A DNA stretch of 64,000 bases from an uncultured Verrucomicrobiota bacterium (GCA_903904685.1 CAIVDS010000056.1:193893-257892); one strand, 5' to 3'. Shown: positions 28,132 to 45,643, counted from the first letter of the stretch. Translations and numbers: made by a program. The notes: generated from the letters alone by a model not told the origin.

Positions 28132-28464
28132 TCAGGCCTTGGTCGTCTTGGTGGGGACGAGCTCGGCAACGTCTTTTTCAGTGATGGCTGCACCATCGGC
28201 AAGGATGGCGGCTTCGAGAACCTTCACGATGCGCCAGCGCTTGAGGCGGCTGATCGGGCGGGTTTCCATGATCTCCACCTTGTCACCGATCTTGGTCTCA
28301 TTCTTCTCGTCGTGAACGTGCACGACGGTCTTACGATTGATGACCTTCTGATAGAGAGGATGTGGAATCTTGTAGGGGACGGTGACCTTGATCGACTTGT
28401 CGCCAGAGCGGCTGGTGACAAAACCGACGAGATCCTTGCGCGAATTGCGGGTCGTGGTAGACAT
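28132..28464 (-). CDS. rpsQ: 30S ribosomal protein S17 with a C-terminal extension
   Basis: This encodes 110 residues, against about 85 in E. coli. The OB-fold core runs from RKDLVGFVTSRSGDKSIKV to ISRLKRWRIVKVLEAA. About 25 extra residues follow (LADGAAITEKDVAELVPTKT). It lies 32 nt after rpmC in the usual rplP-rpmC-rpsQ order. Confidence 0.95.
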   Translation of the reverse strand: MSTTTRNSRKDLVGFVTSRSGDKSIKVTVPYKIPHPLYQKVINRKTVVHVHDEKNETKIGDKVEIMETRPISRLKRWRIVKVLEAAILADGAAITEKDVAELVPTKTTKA

Positions 28465-28496
28465 GTTCGTTAGGGTTTATGACGCAGAAAGCGTCA

Positions 28497-28700
28497 TCAG
28501 GCGGCGGCCTTCTTGGTCTTGGCGGTTTTCGCGGTTTCGAGGCGGGCAATATCCTTGCGGAGGGTGCGCAGCTCATGGGTCTTCTCGACCTGGCCGGTCT
28601 GCTTGCGCAGGCGGAGCTGGAGAAGTTTCTCGCGGGTTTCGTTAATCTGGGTGGTGATCTCGGCGGGAGCGAGTTCGCTAATTTCTTTGTAAGTGCTCAT
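28497..28700 (-). CDS. rpmC: 50S ribosomal protein L29
   Basis: This encodes 67 residues forming the usual two long helices: [20 protein letters not shown] and the [20 protein letters not shown] region. It is located near the polypeptide exit tunnel in known ribosomes. The start is preceded by ACCACCGCC with no Shine-Dalgarno sequence. Confidence 0.95.
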   Translation of the reverse strand: MSTYKEISELAPAEITTQINETREKLLQLRLRKQTGQVEKTHELRTLRKDIARLETAKTAKTKKAAA

Positions 28701-28733
28701 GGCGGTGGTTGGGTTGCTTGCCTGGGTGGCCGA

Positions 28734-29156
28734 TTACTCCGTGGTACCTTCGCGCACGATGAAGCGGCAATGGAAAGGCAGTTTGGCGTCAGCGAGGCGG
28801 AAGGCTTCCTTCGCGATGGTCAGGGACACGCCGGCAAGTTCGAAGAGAACGGCGCCGGGCTTGATCTGGGCGACATAGTATTCGACCGCGCCTTTGCCGG
28901 AGCCCATGCGGACTTCGGCGGGTTTCTTGGTGACGGGCTTGTGGGGGAACACGCGGATCCAGAGTTTCCCCTTGCGCTTCAAGTGGCGCGAGATGGTGAC
29001 GCGGGCAGCTTCGATCTGCTGGCCGGTCATGGGACCACGAGTGAGGGATTGGAGGCCGAATTCGCCAAAAGCGATAGTGTTGCCTCGCTTGGCGTTGCCA
29101 GCGAGGGAACCCTTTTGGGCTTTGCGATATTTGGTGCGGGCGGGAGCGAGAGCCAT
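28734..29156 (-). CDS. rplP: 50S ribosomal protein L16
   Basis: This encodes 140 residues. It starts [20 protein letters not shown] and contains [20 protein letters not shown] and the [20 protein letters not shown] region that faces the A-site tRNA. Order and length are normal. It follows rpsC by 41 nt. Confidence 0.97.
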   Translation of the reverse strand: MALAPARTKYRKAQKGSLAGNAKRGNTIAFGEFGLQSLTRGPMTGQQIEAARVTISRHLKRKGKLWIRVFPHKPVTKKPAEVRMGSGKGAVEYYVAQIKPGAVLFELAGVSLTIAKEAFRLADAKLPFHCRFIVREGTTE

Positions 29157-29197
29157 GGTGGTTTCTCTTTTGTTAAATGGTTAGTTCGAGCGACGGT

Positions 29198-29833
29198 TCA
29201 GAGCGTCGTGTCGGCTTCTTTTTTGCAGATCCAGCATTTGACGCCAATCTTGCCGTAAACGGTGTTGGCCTCGGCAAAGCCGTAGTCGATGTTCTCGCGA
29301 AGGGTGTGCAGAGGCACGCGGCCTTTGCGCTGCCATTCGCGACGTGCGATGTCGGTGCCACCAAGGCGACCGGAGGATTGGATACGGATGCCTTCGGCAC
29401 CGAGAGCCATCGCCATTTCGACGGCCTTTTTCATGGCGCGGCGGAAAGCAATGCGGCGTTCGAGCTGAAGACACACGTTCTCAGCGACGAGCTGGGCCTC
29501 GATCTCGGGCTTCTTGACCTCGACGATGTCGAGCAAGATGTCCTTGCCGGTGAGCTTCGCGAGCTCGGCCTTGATGTTCTCGATCTCGGCGCCTTTGCGA
29601 CCGATGACGATGCCGGGACGGGCGGTGTAGATCTTGACGCGGACGCGGTTGGAGGCGCGCTCGATGAAGATGCGGGGAACGGAAGCCAGCTTAAGCTTCT
29701 CCATCAGCTTGGAGCGGATGATCTGGTCCTCGAGGAGAAGCGCAGCGAAATCTTTTTTGTTCGCATACCAGCGGGACTGCCAGTTGCGGCGGACGGCGAG
29801 GCGGAAGCCGATCGGATTGGTCTTTTGGCCCAT
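29198..29833 (-). CDS. rpsC: 30S ribosomal protein S3
   Basis: This encodes 211 residues. The N-terminal KH domain is seen at [17 protein letters not shown] (about residues 75-91). The C-terminal domain has [19 protein letters not shown] and [19 protein letters not shown]. It lies 9 nt after rplV. The CCACC before the ATG is one of several such sequences in the run. Confidence 0.97.
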   Translation of the reverse strand: MGQKTNPIGFRLAVRRNWQSRWYANKKDFAALLLEDQIIRSKLMEKLKLASVPRIFIERASNRVRVKIYTARPGIVIGRKGAEIENIKAELAKLTGKDILLDIVEVKKPEIEAQLVAENVCLQLERRIAFRRAMKKAVEMAMALGAEGIRIQSSGRLGGTDIARREWQRKGRVPLHTLRENIDYGFAEANTVYGKIGVKCWICKKEADTTL

Positions 29834-29842
29834 GGTGGTAAA

Positions 29843-30184
29843 TTAGTTGGAGTTGCCGTCGGATAGGACGATGCGGATGTGGGACATCTTCTTGCGGCGG
29901 GGCATCGCGGTGCCGCGGGCGCCTGCCTTGAAGCGCTTGAGGACGGGGCCGTTTTCAACGAGGGCGCTCTTCACGACGAGGGAATCGGCGGAGAGGTTGT
30001 TGTTGTTCTCGGCGTTGGCGATGGCGCTCTTGAGCGTCTTGACGATCAGGCGGGCGGATTTGCGGGGGATCAGTGTGAGCAGATCGACGGCATCGTTGGC
30101 CTTGCGGCCTTGGATGGTGCGGACGACTTCGCGCACCTTTTTGGGTGACATGCGAGCGTAGCGTGTGAGGGCTTGGACTTCCAT
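29843..30184 (-). CDS. rplV: 50S ribosomal protein L22
   Basis: This encodes 113 residues from the ATG at 30184. The frame is open upstream, but the L22 start MEVQALTRYARMSPKKVREV is clear. The C-terminal hairpin that lines the exit tunnel holds LKRFKAGARGTAMPRRKKMS. In other bacteria rplV directly follows rpsS; here an unrelated secreted-protein gene lies between them and a 67-nt gap precedes rplV. Confidence 0.96.
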   Translation of the reverse strand: MEVQALTRYARMSPKKVREVVRTIQGRKANDAVDLLTLIPRKSARLIVKTLKSAIANAENNNNLSADSLVVKSALVENGPVLKRFKAGARGTAMPRRKKMSHIRIVLSDGNSN

Positions 30185-30251
30185 GGTATAAGATTCCTTT
30201 TGAGGGGCGACAGCAGGACCGGAGCGGTCCCCTGCCCTTTTGATTGGTTGG

Positions 30252-30590
30252 TTATGCTTTGAGAGTTTTGACGGTGGCAATATCGCCGGCCCGGATCGAT
30301 TGACCGGGGGCGAGCTGCAAGATGAGCGCGGCACCTGCGCGGGGACGGAGATCAACGAGGACGACCTCGGCGATGTCCGCATTACCACGGGTGATGCGGC
30401 AGACCATGCCCTGACGGAGACCGGCTTCGAAACCAGCTCCGAGAAGGACGACATCCGCAACGCGGGTCGCCTGCACGGTCACCACCGGAGCCGCCTCGAC
30501 CGACCGCGTATCGACCAACACGGCAGCGTGCAGCGACGCCGCGGAGGCGGTGACGGAGACGGCGATGAGTTGGAGGAAACGGCGGAGCAT
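30252..30590 (-). CDS. Secreted protein of unknown function inserted between rpsS and rplV
   Basis: This encodes 112 residues from the ATG at 30590. A signal peptide (MLRRFLQLIAVSVTASAASL, cleavage near HA-A at 22-23) is followed by about 90 mature residues. The mature part looks beta-rich: VVLLGAGFEAGLRQGMVCRI, then IAEVVLVDLRPRAGAALILQ and a closing SIRAGDIATVKTLKA. The spacing G-x3-GL-x2-GM-x-C/V-x-I-x-R and the final I-x2-GD recall the small beta domain at the C terminus of FlgT-like periplasmic proteins; I cannot prove this. The gene is 17 nt after rpsS and 67 nt before rplV, on the same strand, so it is transcribed with ribosomal genes. Its product is predicted to leave the cytoplasm, which makes a ribosomal role unlikely. 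Confidence 0.8.
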   Translation of the reverse strand: MLRRFLQLIAVSVTASAASLHAAVLVDTRSVEAAPVVTVQATRVADVVLLGAGFEAGLRQGMVCRITRGNADIAEVVLVDLRPRAGAALILQLAPGQSIRAGDIATVKTLKA

Positions 30591-30607
30591 GGCGGCGGTG
30601 GCTGAGC

Positions 30608-30886
30608 TTAGATTTCCTTGCGGGTCATACCACCGTGAGCCTTGAATACGCGGGTCAGCGCGAATTCGCCCAGCTTGTGACCGACCATGTTCTCGGTGAC
30701 GTGCACGGAGATGAAAGCCTTGCCGTTGTGAACGCTGAACGTGTGACCGATAAAATCGGGCGTGATCGTCGAGCGGCGGGACCAGGTCTGAATGGGTTTC
30801 TTGGAACCACCGGCCTTGGAGGCCTTCTCGATTTTCTCGAGCAGGTGGTAGTCGACGAAGAAACCTTTTTTGATGGAGCGTGCCAT
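30608..30886 (-). CDS. rpsS: 30S ribosomal protein S19
   Basis: This encodes 92 residues. It starts [20 protein letters not shown]. The conserved [20 protein letters not shown] segment is present, as is the [19 protein letters not shown] segment that contacts S13 and the 16S rRNA head. It follows rplB by 18 nt. Confidence 0.97.
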   Translation of the reverse strand: MARSIKKGFFVDYHLLEKIEKASKAGGSKKPIQTWSRRSTITPDFIGHTFSVHNGKAFISVHVTENMVGHKLGEFALTRVFKAHGGMTRKEI

Positions 30887-30904
30887 GTTGGTAAGGTTTG
30901 GAGA

Positions 30905-31771
30905 TTACTTCTGACCGCGGGGCTTGCGGCCGTTGTGGCGCACAAGGATCTGACTGCTCGAGGGCTTCGAGCGCTTGCGGGTCGGGAAGCCCTTGGCGAG
31001 CTGGCCCCACGGGGAAACGAGATGCTGGCGACCGCCACCACCCTTGGACTTGCCCTGACCGCCACCGTTCGGGTGGTCGACCGGATTCATGGCAACACCG
31101 CGCTGGCGGGGACGATTGCCGAGCCAGCGATTGCGGCCGGCCTTGCCGAGAGAAGCGTTGATCTGGTCGCCGTTGCCGACTTCACCGATGGTGGCGCGGC
31201 ACTTGGGGTTGACCAGGCGGATTTCGCCGGAAGGAAGCTTGATCTGGGCGGAACCGTTCTCGACGTTGACGAGTTCGATCGAGGTGCCGGCGGTGCGACC
31301 GAGTTGGGCGCCGCGCCCAGGGACGAGCTCGACGTTGTGCAGCTTTGTCGAAGGAGGAATGATCTCCAGCGGGAAGTTATTGCCGATGTTGAAGTCGTTC
31401 AGCGAAGCCTTGTCGGAGGCGAAAATAGTGTCGCCGGCCTTGAGGCCCTTCGGGGCGATGATGTAGCGCTTCTCGCCACTGGTGTAGGCCAGAAGGGCGA
31501 TGTGCGCGGTGCGGTTTGGATCATACTCGATCGCCTGCACCTTGGCGGGCATGTCGAGGATGTCGCGTTTGAAATCGATGATACGGTAGAGCTGCTTGTG
31601 GCCACCGCCGCGACGACGCGACGTGATGCGGCCATAGACGTTGCGGCCACCGGTCTTGGGCTTGGACTCGGTGAGCTTCGCCTCGGGGCGCTTCTTGGAG
31701 AGACCCTCGGGCTTGTTCAGCGAGGTAAAGCGCTGAGACGGCGTGAGGGGGCGGAAAGGTTTGAGAGCCAT
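30905..31771 (-). CDS. rplB: 50S ribosomal protein L2
   Basis: This encodes 288 residues. The peptidyl-transferase-proximal GVAMNPVDHPNGGGQGKSKG loop is intact, with the conserved histidine. Also visible are GRNVYGRITSRRRGGGHKQL and RPRQRGVAMNPVDHP. The C-terminal basic tail ends RHNGRKPRGQK. It lies 17 nt after rplW. Confidence 0.97.
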   Translation of the reverse strand: MALKPFRPLTPSQRFTSLNKPEGLSKKRPEAKLTESKPKTGGRNVYGRITSRRRGGGHKQLYRIIDFKRDILDMPAKVQAIEYDPNRTAHIALLAYTSGEKRYIIAPKGLKAGDTIFASDKASLNDFNIGNNFPLEIIPPSTKLHNVELVPGRGAQLGRTAGTSIELVNVENGSAQIKLPSGEIRLVNPKCRATIGEVGNGDQINASLGKAGRNRWLGNRPRQRGVAMNPVDHPNGGGQGKSKGGGGRQHLVSPWGQLAKGFPTRKRSKPSSSQILVRHNGRKPRGQK

Positions 31772-31788
31772 GGTGGGTTTTTTCCGGG

Positions 31789-32070
31789 TTAGACGAGCTC
31801 GATCTTGTCGCCAGCCTTAAGGGTCACGACGGCCTTCTTGTAGTCGGCAGTCATGCTGGGGCGGCCTTGACGGCTCTTCTTGTTTTTACCACGATAGGTG
31901 GCGGTGTTGACGCGGGTGACGGAGACCTTGAAGGTCTTCTCGACGGCTTCCGCGATTTGATGCTTGTTGGTGCCGATGGCGACCTCGAAGGTGTATTGGC
32001 CGAGCTCGGAGGAAAGCTTGTTGGACTTTTCCGTAAGGCGGACGAGTTTGAGAACATTTCCAGCGTTCAT
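31789..32070 (-). CDS. rplW: 50S ribosomal protein L23
   Basis: This encodes 93 residues from the ATG at 32070, which shares one base with the rplD stop (TAATG). The core contains LTEKSNKLSSELGQYTFEVA and the exit-tunnel region GKNKKSRQGRPSMTADYKKA. In known ribosomes it is the docking site for trigger factor and SRP. The frame is open upstream inside rplD and is not used. Confidence 0.95.
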   Translation of the reverse strand: MNAGNVLKLVRLTEKSNKLSSELGQYTFEVAIGTNKHQIAEAVEKTFKVSVTRVNTATYRGKNKKSRQGRPSMTADYKKAVVTLKAGDKIELV

Positions 32071-32705
32071 TAGTTCTTTCCTCCGTTGACGCGGGCGATA
32101 ATGGTTTCGAGAGCCTTGGTGCTCACGATGATCTTCTTGTATTGAGCAAGATCGAGGGTGTTGAGGGCGCTGGCCTCCTGGACAGAGATGCGCGCGAGGT
32201 TGCAAACGGCGCGGGCGATATCGGCGGTGAATTCGTGGTCAACGATGAGGATCTTCCCCTTGGGGGCGATGCGGGTAATGACCTCGTTCATGACCTTCGT
32301 CTTGACCGGCTTGATCTCGAAGGCGTCGATGACGTCGATTTCACCGGCGGAAACGCGATCGAACAACGCGCGGCTGAAGGCGAGAGCCTTCACCTTGGAG
32401 TTGATCTTCTTGGAGTAGTCGCGGGGCTTGGGGCCGAAAACGACGCCGCCACCGACCCAGATCGGGGAACGGGTGGAGCCAGCGCGAGCGCGACCGGTGC
32501 CTTTTTGGCGCCAGGGCTTTTTGCCGCCACCGGACACTTCGCCACGGGTTTTCGTGGAGTGCGTGCCGAGACGGTTGTTGGCGTTGATGGCGATGATCAC
32601 TTCTTTGACCGCCTGAAGGCCCTTGTCGCCTTCGAAGGTGGGCATACCTGCGAAATCCTGTTCGCGAGAGGTCTTGCCGTCGGAGCTGAAAACTTTGAGT
32701 TTCAT
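32070..32705 (-). CDS. rplD: 50S ribosomal protein L4
   Basis: This encodes 211 residues. The long tunnel-lining loop holds [20 protein letters not shown] and [20 protein letters not shown]. In enterobacteria L4 also represses its own operon through a leader RNA. No such leader was recognised here; the rpsJ-rplC gap of 116 nt is the only space that could hold one near this gene. It is coupled to rplW by a 1-nt overlap. Confidence 0.97.
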   Translation of the reverse strand: MKLKVFSSDGKTSREQDFAGMPTFEGDKGLQAVKEVIIAINANNRLGTHSTKTRGEVSGGGKKPWRQKGTGRARAGSTRSPIWVGGGVVFGPKPRDYSKKINSKVKALAFSRALFDRVSAGEIDVIDAFEIKPVKTKVMNEVITRIAPKGKILIVDHEFTADIARAVCNLARISVQEASALNTLDLAQYKKIIVSTKALETIIARVNGGKN

Positions 32706-32725
32706 GTCGTGTGTTTTCTTAAGGG

Positions 32726-33373
32726 TTAGGCTTTCTTGGGCTGGCCCTTGATGGCGGTGCGGACGACGACGTCGTCACCGTTGGCACCGGGAATGGCGCC
32801 TCTGACAAGAAGCAGATTCTTCTCGGGGAGAATCTTCACGATCATGAGATTCTGCATCGTACGGGCAAGCTGGCCCATATGGCCGGGCATCGCCTGGTTC
32901 TTCCAGACGCGGCCAGGGGTCTGGCGCATGCCGATGGAACCGATGCGGCGGTGGAACATGGAACCGTGAGCGGCAGGACCGCCACCGACACGGAAGCGTT
33001 TCACGACGCCTTGGAAGCCTTTACCCTTGGTGACGCCACTGACGTCAATGAGCTGGCCTTCCTTAAATGTTTCGACGGTGATAACATCACCGACCTTGAG
33101 CGTGGAAGCCGCTTCGAGGCGAACTTCACGGAGAACGCGGGGCGTCTCTTCGAGACCAGCCTTTTTGGCGTGGTTTTGCTCGGCCTTGGATGCGTTCTTC
33201 GACTTCTGTTTGGAGAAGCCGATCTGAACGGCATCGTAACCGTCGATCTGTTTGGTCTTGACTTGGACGACCGGGCAGGGACCGGCTTCGACCACGGTGA
33301 CAGGGACCAAGACGTTTTTAGCGTCATAGACCTGCGTCATACCGAGTTTTTTTCCTAATAGCGTAGAGGACAT
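32726..33373 (-). CDS. rplC: 50S ribosomal protein L3
   Basis: This encodes 215 residues from the ATG at 33373 (MSSTLLGKKLGMTQVYD). An upstream in-frame start would add 13 residues unlike other L3 proteins. The inner loop has RVGGGPAAHGSMFHRRIGSI and GRVWKNQAMPGHMG, near the site methylated in enterobacteria. A gap of 116 nt separates it from rpsJ. Confidence 0.96.
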   Translation of the reverse strand: MSSTLLGKKLGMTQVYDAKNVLVPVTVVEAGPCPVVQVKTKQIDGYDAVQIGFSKQKSKNASKAEQNHAKKAGLEETPRVLREVRLEAASTLKVGDVITVETFKEGQLIDVSGVTKGKGFQGVVKRFRVGGGPAAHGSMFHRRIGSIGMRQTPGRVWKNQAMPGHMGQLARTMQNLMIVKILPEKNLLLVRGAIPGANGDDVVVRTAIKGQPKKA

Positions 33374-33489
33374 GGTGCTAAGTGGTAGGTGGAAAGAATT
33401 TCCGTTTAACAACCTACATTAGTGGAAACCTAGCGGTGCGCGATGCGCACATAGGCAGCAACTGATGTGTGAAGTGATTTGGGGTTAAC

Positions 33490-33798
33490 TCAAACGGTGA
33501 TGGTGATATCGACGCCGGAGGGAAGGTTGAGTTTCTTGAGCTCATCGACCGTCTGGGCCGTGGGCTCGATAATGTCGATGAGGCGCTTATGAGTGCGCGT
33601 CTCGAACTGCTCCATCGACTTCTTATCGACGTGCGGAGAACGATTGACCGAAAGCTTCTCGATGCGGGTCGGAAGAGGGATCGGGCCAGAGACACGGGCG
33701 CCAGAGCGCTTCGCGGTCTCGACGATTTCCGCGGCGGACTGGTCGATCACTCGATAGTCGAAGCCCTTGAGTTTGATGCGAATGCGTTGGCCTTTCAT
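33490..33798 (-). CDS. rpsJ: 30S ribosomal protein S10
   Basis: This encodes 102 residues from the ATG at 33798. It starts [19 protein letters not shown] and keeps [20 protein letters not shown], the loop that also binds NusB and NusG. It follows fusA by 19 nt. The usual tuf gene is absent from this junction because tuf lies upstream of secE. Confidence 0.97.
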   Translation of the reverse strand: MKGQRIRIKLKGFDYRVIDQSAAEIVETAKRSGARVSGPIPLPTRIEKLSVNRSPHVDKKSMEQFETRTHKRLIDIIEPTAQTVDELKKLNLPSGVDITITV

Positions 33799-33817
33799 GC
33801 GATAAAAAGAACGAGGT

Positions 33818-36004
33818 TTAGCTGCGGGCGGGAGCCTTCGTGGAAGTCTCGACGATCTTGGTGAGGAGCGAGGAAGGAACCTGCTCGAAATGGGAGGGAG
33901 TGATGGACGCGCTGGCTCGACCTTTGGAGAGCGAGCGGATGTCGGTGACGTAGCCGAACAGCATTTCAAGCGGGACGTTCGAATTAATGATACAGGCGCC
34001 GTTCTTGGATTCCATGCCGTTGATGCGGCCGCGACGACGATTGATGTCACCGATGAGGTCTCCCTGGTATTCTTCAGGAGTCGTGACCTCAACGCCCATG
34101 ATAGGTTCGAGGAGGATAGGCTTGGAGGCCTTCATCGCGTCCTTAAAGCCGAAGATGCCAGCCATCTTGAACGCCATTTCGGACGAATCGACATCATGGA
34201 AAGAACCATCAACAATCCTTACGATGACATCGACAACCGGGTAGCCGGCGACGACGCCATTGTTGGTCGCTTCGAGAATGCCTTCGGTCGCTGGCTTGAT
34301 AAATTCCTTGGGAATGGAGCCGCCAACGGTTTCGTTGATGACCTCGACGCCCTTGCCTTTTCCGTTGGGCTCGATCTTGACGACGACGTGGCCGTATTGG
34401 CCCTTACCACCGGACTGACGGATAAATTTACCTTCGCCGTCGGCAGCGGTTGTGATCGTTTCGCGGTAGGCGATCTGCGGTTTGCCAGAAGTCGCCTCGA
34501 CCTTGAACTCGCGCTTCATACGATCGACGATTATCTCCAAATGGAGCTCACCCATGCCGGCGAGAATCGTCTGGCCGGTGTCGGTATCGGTCTTGACGCG
34601 AAGAGTGGGATCTTCAGCCACGAGGCGCTGGAGCGCCATGCCGAGTTTTTCCTGGTCGGCCTTCGAGTTGGGCTCGATCGACATCGCGATGACAGGCTCG
34701 GGGAATGACGGCGGCTCGAGACGAATGTCGAAATCCTCGTCACAAAGGGTATCACCAGTGATGACTTCCTTCACGCCAACGAGGGCGCAGATATCGCCGG
34801 AGTAGGCCATATCAATCTCCTCACGATCCATGGCTCGCATCAAAACGAGGCGGGAAACGCGCTCGGTGCGGCGGGTGCGGGGATTATAAAGCGGCATGCC
34901 CTTGGGAAGCTTGCCGGTATAAATACGGAAAAACACAAGACGGCCAACAAACGGATCGTTCCAAAGTTTGAAAGCGAGGCCAGCCATCTTGGCTTTGTCA
35001 TCAACCGTCGCGAACACCTCATTGCCATCGGTATCCTGACCTTTCATGGCAGGAAGATCGAGGGGATTGGGAAGATAGCTGACGACACAATCGAGCAGGC
35101 GTTGCACACCCTTCTTCTTGAACGCGGAACCGGGAATGACTCCCGTAAACTTCATCGAAATCGTGGCCTTGCGCACTGCGAGGGTAAACTCTTCGACCGT
35201 GATTTCTTCACCTCCCAGATATTTCTCGGCGAGAACGTCATCAAAATCGCAAACGGCTTCGATCAGTTTATCCCGGTATTCCTTGGCCTGTGCCGCATAT
35301 GCCGCAGGGATCGGGCTTGTGACCGGATTCAGGCCAAGCAAATCCGTGGTGTCTTCAAAAATATAGGCTATATTCTGAACCAGATCGACAAGGCCGGAAA
35401 AATTCTCTTCCTTGCCGATGGGAATAAACAACGCATGAGCGTTTGCACCAAGCTTCTCGCGCATTTCACTGATAGCACGAAAGAAATCGGCACCGACACG
35501 ATCCATCTTATTGATGAAAGCTATACGGGGAACGCCATATTTGTTGGCCTGACGCCAAACGGTTTCCGACTGGGGTTGCACACCGGCAACCGCACAGAAC
35601 ACGGACACGGCACCGTCGAGCACACGCATGGAGCGCTCCACCTCGGCGGTGAAGTCAACGTGGCCGGGCGTGTCGATAATATTGATACGCTGCTTGATGC
35701 CCTTCCATGGACCGCAGGAGGCATTCCACGCACAAGAAATAGCGGCGGCGGTAATCGTGATGCCACGCTCACGCTCTTGCTCCATCCAGTCGGTTACGGT
35801 GCTGCCCTCATGAACTTCGCCCATTTTATGAACGGCACCCGAATAAAAAAGAATGCGCTCTGTAGCGGTCGTCTTACCGGCATCGATATGAGCGACGATG
35901 CCAATGTTTCGAGTCCATTCCAGCGGGAACGGGCGGTCCTTCGAGTTCGCGGCGGCGATCTTGGACTTTTCAGTGACGATGGAAATGGCGGGAGCAACAG
36001 ACAT
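33818..36004 (-). CDS. fusA: Elongation factor G
   Basis: This encodes 728 residues. It drives translocation on the ribosome with GTP. The G1 loop [19 protein letters not shown] starts near residue 38, G3 is DTPGHVDF and G4 is [10 protein letters not shown]. The N terminus carries about 25 more residues than E. coli EF-G ([20 protein letters not shown]), and there is a short insertion just before the G3 strand. Domains II to V continue without a break to the C terminus. It stands between rpsG and rpsJ. Confidence 0.97.
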   Translation of the reverse strand: MSVAPAISIVTEKSKIAAANSKDRPFPLEWTRNIGIVAHIDAGKTTATERILFYSGAVHKMGEVHEGSTVTDWMEQERERGITITAAAISCAWNASCGPWKGIKQRINIIDTPGHVDFTAEVERSMRVLDGAVSVFCAVAGVQPQSETVWRQANKYGVPRIAFINKMDRVGADFFRAISEMREKLGANAHALFIPIGKEENFSGLVDLVQNIAYIFEDTTDLLGLNPVTSPIPAAYAAQAKEYRDKLIEAVCDFDDVLAEKYLGGEEITVEEFTLAVRKATISMKFTGVIPGSAFKKKGVQRLLDCVVSYLPNPLDLPAMKGQDTDGNEVFATVDDKAKMAGLAFKLWNDPFVGRLVFFRIYTGKLPKGMPLYNPRTRRTERVSRLVLMRAMDREEIDMAYSGDICALVGVKEVITGDTLCDEDFDIRLEPPSFPEPVIAMSIEPNSKADQEKLGMALQRLVAEDPTLRVKTDTDTGQTILAGMGELHLEIIVDRMKREFKVEATSGKPQIAYRETITTAADGEGKFIRQSGGKGQYGHVVVKIEPNGKGKGVEVINETVGGSIPKEFIKPATEGILEATNNGVVAGYPVVDVIVRIVDGSFHDVDSSEMAFKMAGIFGFKDAMKASKPILLEPIMGVEVTTPEEYQGDLIGDINRRRGRINGMESKNGACIINSNVPLEMLFGYVTDIRSLSKGRASASITPSHFEQVPSSLLTKIVETSTKAPARS

Positions 36005-36023
36005 GGGCAGCGTTCTCTAAAAA

Positions 36024-36497
36024 TTACCAGCGAAGGTGGGCGAAGGCGCGATTGGCCTGGGCCATCTTATGGGTGTCTTCTTTTTTCTTAACGACACTTC
36101 CCGTGTTGTTGTAGGCATCAACGATCTCAGCGGCGAGGGCATCCTTCATCGGAGTGCCTTTGCGACCGGCGGCGGCGGCGACGATCCAACGGAGAGCCAA
36201 GCTCTCCTGGCGTTCGTAAGAAATTTCAACAGGAACCTGATAGGTGGCACCACCAACACGGCGGCTCTTCACCTCAAGACGGGGACGGGCGTTTTCAAGC
36301 GCACCGATCATGAGATCAACCGGGTCGCCCTTCTCGAGCTTTTCGGAGACCTTCTCAAACGCACCGTAGACAATGCGCTCGGCAATGTTCTTTTTGCCGT
36401 CTTCCATGACGACATTGACAAGATGAGCAACGAGAGGGCTACTGTAACGAATATCCGGCTGGACTTCGCGTTTATCTGCTTTGTGGCGGCGTGACAT
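36024..36497 (-). CDS. rpsG: 30S ribosomal protein S7
   Basis: This encodes 157 residues. It nucleates the 30S head. [20 protein letters not shown] opens the protein. The [20 protein letters not shown] and [20 protein letters not shown] segments are conserved. It lies 24 nt after rpsL and 19 nt before fusA. Confidence 0.97.
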   Translation of the reverse strand: MSRRHKADKREVQPDIRYSSPLVAHLVNVVMEDGKKNIAERIVYGAFEKVSEKLEKGDPVDLMIGALENARPRLEVKSRRVGGATYQVPVEISYERQESLALRWIVAAAAGRKGTPMKDALAAEIVDAYNNTGSVVKKKEDTHKMAQANRAFAHLRW

Positions 36498-36521
36498 GAC
36501 TTATGGTTCCTCGTTTTAAAA

Positions 36522-36905
36522 TTACTTCTTAGCCGCCTTGGGGCGCTTGACACCGTATTTGGAACGGCTGCGACGGCGTTTCTCGACGCCGGTGGCGTCG
36601 AGGGTGCCACGCACGATATGATAACGGACACCTGGCAAATCCTTAACACGGCCACCGCGCACGAGCACAATCGAGTGCTCCTGGAGGTTATGACCTTCAT
36701 CAGGAATGTAAGAAATGACTTCGTTGCCGTTGGTCAGACGAACCTTCGCAACCTTACGGATAGCGGAGTTGGGCTTCTTGGGGGTGCGAGTCATGACCTG
36801 CACGCACACGCCACGGCGGAAAGGGTTACCGGAAAGCGCGGGCGACTTGGACTTGGCCTTAACTTGGCGACGTCCTTTGCGCACGAGTTGGTTGATGGTC
36901 GGCAT
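36522..36905 (-). CDS. rpsL: 30S ribosomal protein S12
   Basis: This encodes 127 residues. It sits at the decoding centre. The two streptomycin-related lysine sites are of the sensitive type: [19 protein letters not shown] around position 43 and [13 protein letters not shown] around position 88. It is the first gene after a 601-nt gap that follows the rpoC stop, so a promoter for the str-S10-spc-alpha block probably lies in that gap. Confidence 0.97.
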   Translation of the reverse strand: MPTINQLVRKGRRQVKAKSKSPALSGNPFRRGVCVQVMTRTPKKPNSAIRKVAKVRLTNGNEVISYIPDEGHNLQEHSIVLVRGGRVKDLPGVRYHIVRGTLDATGVEKRRRSRSKYGVKRPKAAKK

Positions 36906-37307
36906 ATCGAAGTGTGGCTATGAAATGAGGAAAAGAGGCGGAAGCTACCAAGGTGTGAAACCTCGGCAAGCAGATTTTAGAAAAAAAGAGAATTAGTTCG
37001 AAAAATTCCCGAAAAACGGACTTTTCGAAGGCGAAACGTCACCCGTAAGGCCGGACAACGTGCAATAATGAAGAATGGGAGGTTCACCTAAGCACAAGCA
37101 GGCCTCGCGCTACAAGAGGAAAGTCCCCACCTGCCCGCTGAAGTCGACGGCCACAACCCAAACTTCGCCGCAGCATTTTTCGATGCGAAACCTACGTGAT
37201 GGAATGCTGCTCACCAGCAGTAACTGGCTCAACCGCTCGGACGAAATCCTCCAGACTATGCAATCCCAGCAGCGCAAAATCTCCAGCATATAGGATCGGC
37301 ATATATT

Positions 37308-37336
37308 TTGTATTCAAAATAAATTACGTTTATAAT
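37308..37336 (+). promoter_or_regulatory. Promoter-like sequence (TTGTAT, 17 nt, TATAAT)
   Basis: A -35-like TTGTAT at 37308-37313 and a perfect -10 TATAAT at 37331-37336 are spaced by 17 nt on the plus strand. All nearby genes are on the minus strand, so this would make an RNA antisense to the end of rpoC. AT-rich sequence makes chance occurrence easy. Confidence 0.3.
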
Positions 37337-37441
37337 CCACCAATGATGATCTAATTCCAAAGCAACCATATTGACATGAGTTCATGTGGCATCTTCACGG
37401 TTTACCCGTGCCGAAAACCACGACAGCGATGCTCATCGCGC

Positions 37442-37485
37442 TTAAAAAAAAGGCCGCGAGCAACAGTGCGCTCGCGGCCTTGAAT
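37442..37485 (-). terminator. Intrinsic terminator after rpoC
   Basis: GGCCGCGAGC and GCTCGCGGCC form a 10-bp perfect stem (37452-37480) with an 8-nt loop. On the minus strand the stem is followed by a T-run (complement of AAAAAAA at about 37444-37451). It starts about 25 nt after the rpoC stop and ends the rpoBC transcript. Confidence 0.93.
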
Positions 37486-37506
37486 GATTCCGGATCAGAT
37501 GGGCAC

Positions 37507-41646
<4,140 letters not shown>

Positions 41647-41693
41647 TGAGTTAATTCCCTGATGTTTTCGTTAAAGGATGAAACCGATACGGC

Positions 41694-45488
<3,795 letters not shown>

Positions 45489-45611
45489 GGAATTTCCCGG
45501 TTAAATGGAGAGGAGAAGCGGATGCCGCGCGGTAAAGCGCGGAAAATCAGGAGCACGCCACCCGAAAAGTGGCGGCGGAAAACGAAAAAAAAGAACTGAA
45601 CGAAAAAAGCC

Positions 45612-45643
45612 AAAAGACAGGCCGCGCAAAAACACGGCCTGTC
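45612..45643 (-). terminator. Terminator or attenuator hairpin between rplL and rpoB
   Basis: GACAGGCCG (45616-45624) and CGGCCTGTC (45635-45643) form a 9-bp stem. On the minus strand it is followed by TTTT, then a G-rich break and TTTTTT. Partial termination between rplL and rpoB is known in E. coli, where it lowers polymerase relative to L7/L12; the same use is inferred here. Confidence 0.75.

Larger units (their letters stand above)
36906..37506. other. Gap between rpoC and rpsL without a supported gene
   Basis: This 601-nt stretch separates two blocks that otherwise run together. It holds the rpoC terminator (37442-37485), an AT-rich section (about 37270-37375) that could carry the str promoter reading leftward, and about 360 nt of possible rpsL leader. 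A 72-codon plus-strand frame (37075-37293) is present but has no recognisable features. A plus-strand promoter-like pair lies at 37308-37336. I see no tRNA or known structured RNA. Confidence 0.6.

Noticed and set aside
37110..37130. AGAGGAAAGTCCCC resembles the conserved 5' block of RNase P RNA
   Set aside because: The partner 3' block (ACAGAA with GGCTTA-like sequence) and the expected helices were not found nearby, so it is probably chance.
37075..37293. A 72-codon plus-strand open frame in the rpoC-rpsL gap
   Set aside because: It has no family resemblance, no ribosome-binding site and no fitting neighbour, and lies in a likely leader/promoter region.
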